Shown: positions 1-8,496 of the stretch, piece after piece
How the letters are laid out: the number at the start of each line of letters is the position of its first letter
Position numbering within the stretch: position 1 is the stretch's first letter
Origin: Chloroflexota bacterium
GTDB taxonomy: Bacteria; Chloroflexota; UBA6077; FW602-bin22; JAMCYS01
NCBI GenBank assembly: GCA_023473795.1
Contig: JAMCYS010000098.1
Location: forward strand, 1 to 64,000
Direction: 5' to 3'
DNA length: 64,000 nt
The notes under the pieces: generated by a model
Seen by the model: the letters and a program-made list of their open reading frames with translations, nothing else
Databases searched by the model: none
What the model was told of the DNA's origin: nothing
Program-made: the position numbers and the translations under genes

Positions 1-318
1 AGGCCATAGAGCCCTTCACAGCGGGGGATCGACAGAGTAGGATAACGACAAGCCGCACGCCAGGGTGGGTGAATTGTTTGGCCGAGCCCTGGGTGAATTA
101 CGTGGCCGTCGACAGCGTTCAGTTCGAGTTCGTCTCCGCCGTTAGTGAGAGTCTTCCTACCCCCGCCGGCACCTGATGCCTGCTTCCGCAATCTCTCAAT
201 CCGCAAGCCAGAGGCCGATGAGCCCTCTGGCTTGCCAGGTGAAGGCCAGCGCGGCCAGGTTGCCGCTGGCCAAGGCCAGCCAGAGCGCCTGCGTTTCCTC
301 CCGTCGCTCGCAAGCGGC
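1..318. other. Left window edge, no gene recognised
   Basis: I see no convincing coding region here; the open frames are shadows of the gene that ends at 319. The only clear structure is the inverted repeat at 203-235. Confidence 0.5.
203..235 (-). terminator. Hairpin downstream of the PPC-domain gene
   Basis: A 12-bp perfect inverted repeat (203-214 and 224-235) with a 9-nt loop lies about 85 bp past the stop codon of the minus-strand gene at 319. No T-run follows it, so its role as a terminator is inferred from position and stem strength only. Confidence 0.4.
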
Positions 319-747
319 TTAGCGCGGCACTATCCGCAGCAGGTTGTTTTCCGGATTGCGCCGGGTCGTGAGGTCGAGCCCAGGCAGCACCTCCAGGCAG
401 ACCTCGGCCCGGTAGCAGACCCTGCTGCCGGCCTCCAGGTGGCCGGTGTAGACCCTCTGCAGATCGGAGACGCAGAGGTGGACGTGGGGCACGCCGTCGA
501 CGACGCTGCCCTGCATGGAGGCCATCTCCAGCGGTCCCTCCAGCTCCGCGAACTCGTTCTTGGGCGGCAAGCCGGTGCTGGCGATCCAATGGATGTGGCA
601 GCGGTCCAGCGAGCCAATGCCGGCCGCCACGGCGGCCGTCTGGATGCCCTCCGCCTGCGCCACTTCGGCCAGGCCTTCCAGCAGCAGGTCCCCCCGCTCG
701 AAGACGACGAACACCTTGGCGCCGTCGGCGGTCTTGTAGTAGCGCAT
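319..747 (-). CDS. PPC (DUF296) domain DNA-binding-like protein
   Basis: A 142-residue protein made almost entirely of one PPC/DUF296 domain. The family signature is visible: HIHWIAS near residue 51, DGVPHVHLCVSD near 84 and GHLEAG near 102, with the conserved His residues that line a possible metal site. Members are small trimeric proteins; plant relatives carry AT-hook DNA-binding extensions, but this one has none, so direct DNA binding is not shown. The ATG at 747 is preceded by a clean GGAGGG. It lies 14 bp after the AmmeMemoRadiSam-B gene on the same strand, so the two are probably co-transcribed. Family call is firm; function is unknown. Confidence 0.85.
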   Translation of the reverse strand: MRYYKTADGAKVFVVFERGDLLLEGLAEVAQAEGIQTAAVAAGIGSLDRCHIHWIASTGLPPKNEFAELEGPLEMASMQGSVVDGVPHVHLCVSDLQRVYTGHLEAGSRVCYRAEVCLEVLPGLDLTTRRNPENNLLRIVPR

Positions 748-761
748 CTGCCCTCCCTCGT

Positions 762-1970
762 TTACCTGAAGACCACGCCGGCAACCGAGACGAGAGAGCC
801 TCCCTCCTCGTCGGCCGGGCACTGGTCGTAGGCGACCACCTCTCCTGCGGCGCCGTCCATCAGCTGCAGGGCGTAGTAAATCGGCGGCAAGCCGCAGACT
901 CGCTGTCGGTCGCTGTCGGCCCGCAAGGCGTCGAGGAAAGCGGCCGGTTCGCCACTGCAAGCGGCCCGCAGGCGCCGCTCGTCGTTGTCCGCCAGTTCCT
1001 CTTTCTGCGCCTGGCCGAGAGGCCTCTCGTCGCCGAAGGCCGGCCCCACGTGCGCCAGGTCGGCGGCGGCGACCACGAAGAGACGCCTGCCTGCCAGGGC
1101 CTCGCGCAGGGCGGTGAAGGCGGGCCCGTAGGCGGGCGTGGACTCGGACTCGGTTCCCGACTCGACGTAAGGCTGGAAGCCGCCGCAGAGAATCGGCACG
1201 ACGGGCACTGCTCGTTCGCCCAGCGTATAGTGCAGCCAATTCAGGGCTAGTTCGAGGGAGTGCTCACCGCGGTGGTGCAGCTCCTCCGCATAAGCCTCGG
1301 TCTCACCCAGCACGCTCGCTAGAGCCGAGATAGACTCGGCCGCTGGCGGCAGGGCGCCCCAGGGCGTGGCGTAGCGCTGCTGGGTCAGCGTCAGCGCCCC
1401 GGGGGCGCCCATGTGGTCGGTGCCAAACACGACGACCGCTTCCGCCTCGGCCAGGGCCGCCCGGGCCCTATGCCAGACCTGGGCGTACACCGGCCCGCCC
1501 CGCGTGTAGTCGATGTGCGGGCAGATGAGGCCGCGCAGCGACGGCTCCGGCGGCGCCTTGCCGTCCGCCTTGCCCAGATAGTCGGCGAAAGCCTGCCCCA
1601 GCTCCCGCGGGTCGGCCGGATAGCTGCGTCCGGCGAGGGCCAGGGGACGGAAGGGAGCGGCGCGGTACTCTGCCAGGGCTTCGGCGGTGGCCGCCTGGAA
1701 GCGCGGGCTGTCCAGAAATAGCGCCTCGTCGAGCTGGTTGACGAAGTTCTCCAGCAGGCTTGGCGGCAGGGCGAGCCCGTAGCGCAGTTCGAAGGAGGCG
1801 CGTAAGCGACCGAGGTCGCGCGTGCCGTCGCACAGCGTCAGCAGCGGCGCCAGCGCGGCCGGCACCAGCACCATTCGACCGGAGAGGTCGAGCCGGTCGC
1901 GCAGCACCAGCACGAGCTTCTCGTCGTGGGTGATCCACTGCGCGTCGATTGGTCGCAGTTTGGGCTGCAA
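762..1970 (-). CDS. amrB: AmmeMemoRadiSam system protein B (MEMO family) with PqqD-like N-terminal domain
   Basis: 402 residues. The C-terminal ~280 residues are a MEMO domain, a dioxygenase-like fold. Expected metal-ligand regions are present: PHIDYTRGG, FGTDHMG, AADLAHVGPAFGD and a late Cys in RVCGLPP. The first ~110 residues (VLVPAALAPLLTLCDGTRD, then a helical stretch) resemble a PqqD/winged-helix peptide-binding module, which lengthens the protein beyond the usual ~270 residues. Protein B normally works with an AMMECR1 protein and a radical SAM enzyme; neither is in this window. Start is TTG at 1970 with GGAG six bases upstream. The PPC gene follows 14 bp downstream. Family call is strong, biochemical role is unknown. 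Confidence 0.85.
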   Translation of the reverse strand: MQPKLRPIDAQWITHDEKLVLVLRDRLDLSGRMVLVPAALAPLLTLCDGTRDLGRLRASFELRYGLALPPSLLENFVNQLDEALFLDSPRFQAATAEALAEYRAAPFRPLALAGRSYPADPRELGQAFADYLGKADGKAPPEPSLRGLICPHIDYTRGGPVYAQVWHRARAALAEAEAVVVFGTDHMGAPGALTLTQQRYATPWGALPPAAESISALASVLGETEAYAEELHHRGEHSLELALNWLHYTLGERAVPVVPILCGGFQPYVESGTESESTPAYGPAFTALREALAGRRLFVVAAADLAHVGPAFGDERPLGQAQKEELADNDERRLRAACSGEPAAFLDALRADSDRQRVCGLPPIYYALQLMDGAAGEVVAYDQCPADEEGGSLVSVAGVVFR

Positions 1971-2033
1971 GCAAGACTCCAGGTGTTGTCGGTAGTGGCA
2001 CGGTGCCTGGCCGGGGCAGGGGTCGCCTGCCGT

Positions 2034-3155
2034 TTAGGATACGGCAGGTACCAGCGCGCGCGGGTCTTCCCGCATCTCTTCCACTAAGTTCTGCAGGCGC
2101 TTCTGTACCGGCACGATGTCGTCTATCTCGCCGATCCGGCCGCCGGTGAAGACGAGACCGTTCCGCACCGAGCCGTCAGTGCCGATCTTGAGGCGCCCCT
2201 GCACGGCGTTGGCGAGCGAGCGATAGATACAGTGCGTTTGGGCACGGTCATCGCGATGCGAGCAAACCTTCAGGCAGTTGAGGCAGCCGCGCGCGCTTGG
2301 CGGTAGAAGGGGCAGATCAGACAGGGACTGCTCGACCACGGCGCGACTGGGCATGCCTACCGGGCTGACGTGAGTGACCTTGCTGCCCCGGGACCGCCGC
2401 CAGACTTCCTTCATGGATGGAGAGGCGGAGCACTCGTCAGTCATGGCGAAGAGCGTTCCCAGCTGGACACCGTCCGCCCCCATCTCCAGCAAGCGGCTGA
2501 CTTCCCAACCGTAGCGCAGACCACCCGCGGCCAGTATTGGTCCCCGGAAGCCGCCGTCCCGCAGCGTGCGGTACACGGGCGGGAACAGGTCCCAGGTGGA
2601 AATCTCGGGGTCCTTCGGCCCCAGGTGGCCGCCAGCCTGCCCGCTCTCCACGACGACGCCGGCCACGCTGGGGATGCGGCAGACGAGCGAGGCCAGCTTC
2701 TCGCTGGAGATTATCGCCCAGCCCGGGATGCCGGCCTCCGCCAGGCGGTTGAATGGCCCGCGCGCGAAGCCTGCCCCGATGACAACCACGTCCACGCGCT
2801 CGCGAATGGCCACGTCGAGGATCTGGTCGAATTCGCTGACCGCGAACATCACACCCAGCCCCAGAACCCCGTCGCCGGCCAACTTGCGCCCCTCGCGAAT
2901 CCGCGCCGTCAGCTCCTCGCCGCCGCCCTTACTTGTGAGCACGCCGGAGGCGGCGATCAGGCCAACCCCACCCTGGGCCGCGACCGCCCCCGCGAGCGGC
3001 TCGAGCGATACTCGCACGGCCATCTGTCCTTGCACGATGGGCAACCTCGCCCGCTTCTCACCTACGGTCAGTCCTCGCTCAGCAGCCACTTCACTTCCTA
3101 TCCACCGAATTTGAACCCGCCCAGGCCAGTGCCAGGAGCCCGCGAACCGAGCCAT
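2034..3155 (-). CDS. Nitronate monooxygenase / 2-nitropropane dioxygenase family flavoprotein
   Basis: FMN-dependent TIM-barrel enzyme of the nitronate monooxygenase family, predicted cytosolic. Visible family features: the N-terminal LPIVQGQMAVRVSLEPLAGA strand, GVGLIAASG, the VVESGQAGGHLG loop that carries the catalytic-type His, and FMN phosphate-binding ILAAGGLRYG and GADGVQLGTLFA. A Cys-rich C-terminal segment (CLNCLKVCSHRDDRAQTHC) resembles the extension found in a subset of these proteins and could hold a metal or Fe-S centre. The start is uncertain: ATG at 3155 is used here, but homology begins near 3050, where a TTG at 3044 is also possible. It sits between the membrane protein gene and amrB, all on the minus strand. 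Confidence 0.75.
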   Translation of the reverse strand: MARFAGSWHWPGRVQIRWIGSEVAAERGLTVGEKRARLPIVQGQMAVRVSLEPLAGAVAAQGGVGLIAASGVLTSKGGGEELTARIREGRKLAGDGVLGLGVMFAVSEFDQILDVAIRERVDVVVIGAGFARGPFNRLAEAGIPGWAIISSEKLASLVCRIPSVAGVVVESGQAGGHLGPKDPEISTWDLFPPVYRTLRDGGFRGPILAAGGLRYGWEVSRLLEMGADGVQLGTLFAMTDECSASPSMKEVWRRSRGSKVTHVSPVGMPSRAVVEQSLSDLPLLPPSARGCLNCLKVCSHRDDRAQTHCIYRSLANAVQGRLKIGTDGSVRNGLVFTGGRIGEIDDIVPVQKRLQNLVEEMREDPRALVPAVS

Positions 3156-3190
3156 TCTACCACGCCGCTCCGCTCCCTGGCGCTCTCGGC

Positions 3191-5719
3191 CTATGGCGCT
3201 ACCGTGAGCGCTCCGATCTGGACGTAGCCGCGGGCCGGAGCGGCGCCGTCGACGGCTAGCTGCCTGTTTCCGCCCCCGGTGTCGAAAAGGCCGAAGATGA
3301 TCTGATACTGGCCCGGCGCCAGGTCTGGCGGCACCCGCAACTTCAGTTCGTCCTTGTAGAAGCGGTCGGACTGCCAGAGCCGGGTGAGCATGTTGTTGGC
3401 GCGCAGCCCTTCCGCCCGGGCAACCGGCGCGGCGCCGGGCTGGGTCACCAGGGCCACGTAGGACCCATAGTCCGCGCCCAGGCTGGCCTGGGGCTGCCAG
3501 TATAGTCTCACGTTCAACGTCTCGCCCGGCCGTGCTTGCCTTGCCGGCAGATCGTAGCCCAGCGCCGCTATCCTGCCCTCGAACGAGACGAAGAGCTGGT
3601 TTTGAGCCGGGTGCGCCGTGTTCGTTGGTGATGTGTAGCGGAACCAGTCGGCCTGCCCGTCGAGAAAGGCCAGCTTGCCGGCAAATAGCACCACCGCTAC
3701 CAGGGCGAGCGACCACGCTCCCGTATGGCTCTCCCTCTCTGGGGTCGGCAGGGCGGGGCGGCGCTGGCGGCGGGCTGCCCAGGCCGCGGCCAGGAGCAGG
3801 GCCAGGACTATTGCCGCCATGACGGAGAGGTAATCCCCCGCCTGGGCGAGGGGAGTCTGCTCGAACCGTAACTCCACCACGTGGTCGCCCGCGGGGACGG
3901 TGAACGTCACCCAGCCGAGGTCGTAGCCATCGAAATGGGTCACCGGCGTCTCGCGGCCGTCCACGTAGGCGTGCCAGGCCGGGTAGTAAAGAAGTCGGAA
4001 AAGCAAAGACACGTCCTTGGCCGCGCTCAAGCGGTAGGCCTCGTAGTCTCCCTTCTGGGCCAGCAGGTCGGCCCGCACCTGGGCGTCCTCCGGCAGCATT
4101 GTCCTATCGAGACGCTCCGCGGGCCGGCCATCGGGCAGGTTGCTGCTGCCTTCCTTCTCCACCGGCACCCATTTGGCCCAAATCGGCAGAAACTCCGACC
4201 GCCAGGACGTGCCCAGCGAGCCCGACCAGCGCTCGTAGGCGAGCGCCGAACCCAGCGAGGCGTCGCCCACCCGCTGCTCTGGGCGCGAGAAGTCGGGGAA
4301 GTAGAAGTAGGGGCCCAGCGACAGCAGCAGAGCCAGCGCGGTGGCGGAGAGTAGCACCGGCGGCGCCAACCGGGCTGGCCGACCGCCTCCCCGCGGCAGC
4401 CAGAGCGCGGTCGCGCCCCCCAGTGCCACAACGCCGACGTTGGCCAGGTCCAGGAACCGCCAGGGGAATTGCACCAAGCCGCCAAAGGGCAGTGCCTGCC
4501 AGACGAAGGCGGAGGCGGAGGTGGAGAGGAAGGCAAAGACGGCGGCCAGCGCCCCGAAGAAGGCCATCTCCAGGCTGGCGCCTGTGGGCGGCCGGCGCTT
4601 GGCCAGAGCCAACAAGCCGGCCGCCAGCAGAACTAGCTGCACGATCCCGAGGCGGTGGTCGGGCAGGGCCGCGTTCTCGTGGAGGTCGACCGGCAACTGC
4701 GGCAGGAAAATCTGCTGCCAGGGCAGGAAGTAGTCACGGTAGTCGGCCCCAATCGGCGGCAGCAGGTTCTGGATCTGCACCCACTGCCGTTCTCCCAGGG
4801 CGGGCAACCAGAAGAAGGCGCTCAGCGCCAGCCCCAGGGCGAGGGCGGCGAGCAGGTAGGGCGCCGCCCGCCTGCGCTCGCCAGGCAGCACGAGGACGGC
4901 GCAGTAGGCGGCCAGGGCGCTGCTGCCGTAGAAGGCGGTGAGATTGTGGCTGAGGGCGAGCAGGGCGTAGAGGCCACTGGCCAGGGCCAGGCCGCCCGGG
5001 CCCGGGGCCAGAGATAGCCGTCGCAGCGCCCAGAAGACCCACGGCAGCAGCGCCAGCGCCAGCAATTCGGCCAGGTCGGCGCGCTGATAGGCCTGCAAGA
5101 AGGCCAGCGGCGAGTAGGCATAGGCCAGGGCCGCCAATAGCCCGGCGTTGAGGCCCAGAAGATCACGAGCAAGGAGGAAAGCGCCGGCTGCCGCCAGCAC
5201 CGTGGCGAGCGCCAGGGCCGTCTTCAGACTATCCACGGCGTCGAGGCCGACAACGTGTACCAGCGCCTGCAGGTAATTTCCCAGTGGGGCGTAGAAGTTG
5301 AAGATTGGGTAGCCGAGCCCCTGGACGAAGTCCGGCGCCCAGCGCGGGTAGAAGGTACCCTCGGCCAGGCACGCCTCCAACTGCACGGCGCGGAAGAGGT
5401 GGTAGAGCCCATCCGAGGTCGCTCTCAGGCCCGGCGCCAGCAGCGGCGTCAGCAGGGCCAGCGGCGGCAGCAGCACCGGCAGGAACGGCGCCTGCCGTGA
5501 GCGGACGGCAGGTGCGCCCGTATCGAGTACCGCCGATCCGGCGACTGGCGCCGGCCTGACCGCGGTGGCCGATGGTTCGCCGGGCTGCAAAGTGGCCTGC
5601 ACCGGCTGGTGCGTGGGCCCTTGCCGATTCTTCGGGCTCAACCGCGTTCTCCCAGAGAGGTGTCGGCCGCGGGGCAAACAGGGGGAAGGGCCACGGCCAG
5701 GGCGCCTATCATAGGCCAA
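3191..5719 (-). CDS. Large polytopic membrane protein, PTPS-related/YfhO-like
   Basis: About 842 residues with many hydrophobic helices. It matches the 6-pyruvoyl-tetrahydropterin-synthase-related membrane family, GT-C-like proteins of unknown substrate. Diagnostic segments: SDGLYHLFRAVQLE near residue 102, YPRWAPDFVQGLGYPIFNFY, QRADLAELLALALLPW, ALSHNLTAFY and LALSAFFWLPALGERQ. The C-terminal half has an extracytoplasmic beta-rich part (LLYYPAWHAYVDGRE) before further helices. Probable role in envelope polysaccharide or lipid glycosylation is inferred from YfhO-type relatives. Start is taken as TTG at 5719, but the first ~70 residues are low-complexity and the true start may be internal. A shattered paralogue lies immediately upstream at 6027-7671. 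Confidence 0.75.
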   Translation of the reverse strand: MAYDRRPGRGPSPCLPRGRHLSGRTRLSPKNRQGPTHQPVQATLQPGEPSATAVRPAPVAGSAVLDTGAPAVRSRQAPFLPVLLPPLALLTPLLAPGLRATSDGLYHLFRAVQLEACLAEGTFYPRWAPDFVQGLGYPIFNFYAPLGNYLQALVHVVGLDAVDSLKTALALATVLAAAGAFLLARDLLGLNAGLLAALAYAYSPLAFLQAYQRADLAELLALALLPWVFWALRRLSLAPGPGGLALASGLYALLALSHNLTAFYGSSALAAYCAVLVLPGERRRAAPYLLAALALGLALSAFFWLPALGERQWVQIQNLLPPIGADYRDYFLPWQQIFLPQLPVDLHENAALPDHRLGIVQLVLLAAGLLALAKRRPPTGASLEMAFFGALAAVFAFLSTSASAFVWQALPFGGLVQFPWRFLDLANVGVVALGGATALWLPRGGGRPARLAPPVLLSATALALLLSLGPYFYFPDFSRPEQRVGDASLGSALAYERWSGSLGTSWRSEFLPIWAKWVPVEKEGSSNLPDGRPAERLDRTMLPEDAQVRADLLAQKGDYEAYRLSAAKDVSLLFRLLYYPAWHAYVDGRETPVTHFDGYDLGWVTFTVPAGDHVVELRFEQTPLAQAGDYLSVMAAIVLALLLAAAWAARRQRRPALPTPERESHTGAWSLALVAVVLFAGKLAFLDGQADWFRYTSPTNTAHPAQNQLFVSFEGRIAALGYDLPARQARPGETLNVRLYWQPQASLGADYGSYVALVTQPGAAPVARAEGLRANNMLTRLWQSDRFYKDELKLRVPPDLAPGQYQIIFGLFDTGGGNRQLAVDGAAPARGYVQIGALTVAP

Positions 5720-6026
5720 GCTGGGTCGGCGGTCAACCCGAGGCAGCCAGGGCGCCGTTCCTGGTAGCGTGGTGCCGCGCCCGTACTCCAGCTGGACGGG
5801 CGGGATGAAGCGACGTCATTGGTAGGGTCACCGTTCGTAATAGGCCGATCACTTGCCCCCGCTGTTAGGGGGTCACCGCCCCCGTTCTCCGGATAGACGG
5901 GCGTGCTAAAGCTCGCTACTACGAACGGCGGTCGTTCCGGCAAGCATGCTTCAGTGCGACAGGGCCACGACGAGCGGCGGGCAATCTGAGATGGAGAGCG
6001 GCAGCTAGTTCCACTAGTTGGCGGGG
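5720..6026. other. Non-coding gap between intact and broken membrane-protein paralogues
   Basis: No gene, clear promoter or repeat is recognised. Similarity to the PTPS-related family stops at about 6030, so this stretch is either unrelated spacer or decayed beyond recognition. Confidence 0.4.
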
Positions 6027-7671
6027 TCAAGTGTGCTCGCCCAGGGCCGGCAGCCAGAGGAAGGCGCTGAGGGCCAGGCCGAGCACGATAGCGGCAGCCA
6101 AGTAGCTGGCCACGCGCCAGTTCCTCATCGACAGCACGAGGACCAGGCAGAAAGTCGCTAGGACTGCGCTGAAGGAGAAGGCGGTTAGATTGTGGCTGAG
6201 GATCAGCACGGCGTAGAGGACGCTCGCCGCTGCGACGCGGCCTACGCTGGGCTCAGCGGCGAGCCGACGGAAAGACCAGAGCGCGAACGGCAGCTCGCCC
6301 ACCGCCAGCAGTTCAGCTAGGTCGGCTCGGACGAAGGCGTGCATGCAAACGGCGGGCGCATAGACGTAGGCCAGCGCTGCCAATATGCCCCCGTGCCAGC
6401 CCAGTAAGTCGCGTCCCAGCAGAAACATACCAACGCTGGCGGCGTCGTCCCCGGCGGGGAGGAGTAGCGGAACCAGTTCGCGTTCGGGTCCAGGACGAGA
6501 TATCTGAACACGAGTAGGCCGACGATCGTCAGGGCGAGGGTCCAGGCCGTTGTTGCTGCTTGTTCGGTGGAAGGGTGGGATACCTGAGGAGGGCGTCGTC
6601 GCCAGATGGCCAAGCCCACGAGCCCTGCTAGAACCAGCAAGGCCACCAGAGAGAGTCCGCTGGCCACCTGTACCAGGGGCGTTGCCTCGAAGCGCAGCTC
6701 GACCAGGTGTTCTCCCGCCGGAATTGTGAACGTCACCCAGCCCAGACCATCTGGGCTGTAGGGCCCAACCACAAGTTCGCGGCCGTCGGCGTAGGCATGC
6801 CAGGCGGGGTAGTAAAGCACCTCATACAGAACTGTGACGTCCTTAGGGGTGCTGACGCGGTGTGCCTCGTAGTCGCCGCGTTGGGCGAGTAGCGTGGCCT
6901 TGATATTCAGGTCAGGTGGAAAGGCGCTCAGGGCCAGGCCCAGGACCATCGCTGCCCCGAGAAAGAGCGCTGCCCGCCAAGTTCGTCTATGGATGAGCAG
7001 AACGGCACAGTACACGGCGAGGACGGGGCTAAGAAAGAGACTGGTCAGGTTGTGGCTGAGCACGAGAGCGGCGTACAAGGCGCCAGAAACCGCGAGACGG
7101 CCGGCGCTAGGCAAAGTAGCTAGGCGCCGGAATGACCACAGGAGCTGAGGGCATACATATAGAATACTGGGGCGTAAACGAAGGTTAGCGCTGCGGGCAA
7201 GGCGCCGTTCGTACCCAGCAGGTCTCGGGCGAAGAGGAACATGCTCAAGCTGCCGGCGACCACTGCGATGATGAGAGAAACCTTGAGCGAAGCGACGAAG
7301 TCAAGGCCGGTCGCGTGGACGAGCAACTGCAAGTAGTTGGCAAGCGGAGCGTAGAAGTTGAAGATAGGGTAGCCCAGGCCCTGTATGAAGTCCGCCGCCC
7401 AGCGAGGATACCAGATGCCCTCGGCGACGGCGGCGTTCAGCTCAACGGCGCGAAAGAGGTGGTACCAACCGTCGTCAGCGCGGGGCAGGCCCGGTCCTAG
7501 TAACGGCGCCAGCATGACCAGAGGCAGTAACATGACCGGCAGCAGCACAACCCGCCCCAGTGCGGCGTGCCGATGCGGGGCTCGCGGCTGAGCCGGCGGC
7601 CGTACCGTAGGCGGCGCTACGTATTCGTGGGCTGGGACACGACTCGGCAGATAGCTGTCCTTCATACCCAA
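6027..7671 (-). pseudogene. Mosaic remnant of one or two PTPS-related membrane protein genes
   Basis: Three coding pieces correspond, out of order, to the intact neighbour at 3191-5719. Piece 1 (7671 to ~7140) is the N-terminal third, ending at YMYAL, followed by a frameshift and loss of the equivalent of ~20 codons (the RADLAELLA region). Piece 2 (7114 to ~6460) resumes at LWSFRRLA and ALVLSHNLT, then jumps from LALSAF directly to the C-terminal domain (LLAQRGDYEAHR, LYYPAWHAYADGRE), missing roughly 250 residues, and stops at NWFRYSSPPG. Piece 3 (6428-6027) then restarts at FLLGRDLLGWHGG and repeats the middle domain through LWLPALGE before ending. A single gene cannot give this order, so at least two copies were collapsed or joined. 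Confidence 0.75.
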
Positions 7672-8057
7672 CCTGTCGTCGAGCTAGCGGTGGCAGTCTC
7701 GCCAGATGGGGCCCCGGAAACCCAGCAAAATGCGGCGCTATCATAATTGGCTGGCTGGCACCGGTCAACACTTACCCCTACGACGAATCCGGCGGTCAAT
7801 CTGGGAGTGGGAGAGCAAAGCCGCGGGCTGTCCTGGAGGGGCGCCTGCCTGCCAGGCCGAGGGCGGCAAGGTGGGATAAGGCATGTCCCGGTGCCAATCT
7901 AGCGAAACGAGACGGTTGAACGTATCCTGTCACGGGGCAGACCGGGCGGGGCAGACGGTTGGCGCTGGCCGGCGGACCTGGCGTGCGGCGCACTCGCACA
8001 AGGACTGGCGCTGAAGCGGCTCTGCTGCGCGGATTGGGGAGCCGGCTCTGGGGCCGG
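7672..8057. other. Intergenic stretch without recognised features
   Basis: Nothing convincing is seen between the broken membrane protein and the small Cys-rich gene. Short open frames here lack homology and good starts. Confidence 0.4.
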
Positions 8058-8267
8058 CTAACGCGGCACGGGGTGGAGAAGTCGGCTGACGTCTTCGCAG
8101 TCGGACTCGTACCAGAAGGAAAAGCGCTCGGCGCTGGCGTCCAGCCGGCGACCAAGGTCGCAGCTGGCTGGCATCTCCGGCAGCGCGCAGCCTACTAGGC
8201 CGCAGTGCAGCCGCACGACGCCGTCGAAGCGGCCCGTGGAACTGTAGCAACATTGGTTGCACGTCAT
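8058..8267 (-). CDS. Small cysteine-rich hypothetical protein
   Basis: A 69-residue protein with seven Cys (positions 3, 6, 7, 22, 27, 36, 57), starting MTCNQCCYSS. The pattern CxxCC followed by spaced Cys suggests metal binding or disulphides, but I recognise no family. The ATG at 8267 has a very strong purine-rich ribosome site (GAGGAGGAGAC) at good spacing, the main reason to believe the gene. It sits about 230 bp downstream of nadE on the same strand. Function is unknown. Confidence 0.5.
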   Translation of the reverse strand: MTCNQCCYSSTGRFDGVVRLHCGLVGCALPEMPASCDLGRRLDASAERFSFWYESDCEDVSRLLHPVPR

Positions 8268-8496
8268 GCTGTGTCTCCTCCTCTTGCCCCGCAAGCAGAA
8301 AAGCAAGAAGGCCGGAAGGCGCTCTTCCCCGGGGCTCTGAACCTCTCGCCCTCGGGAGATCCCGCGCCCAGCAGCGGGCGCACGGCCGCCATCCCGGCCC
8401 TCGACAACGCGATTGTATCACAGCCTGGCCAGGAGCGCTATCAGCGGGCCGCCCAAATCGGGCGCTCGCCAGCTGTGCGGCCGGCACAGTCCCTGT

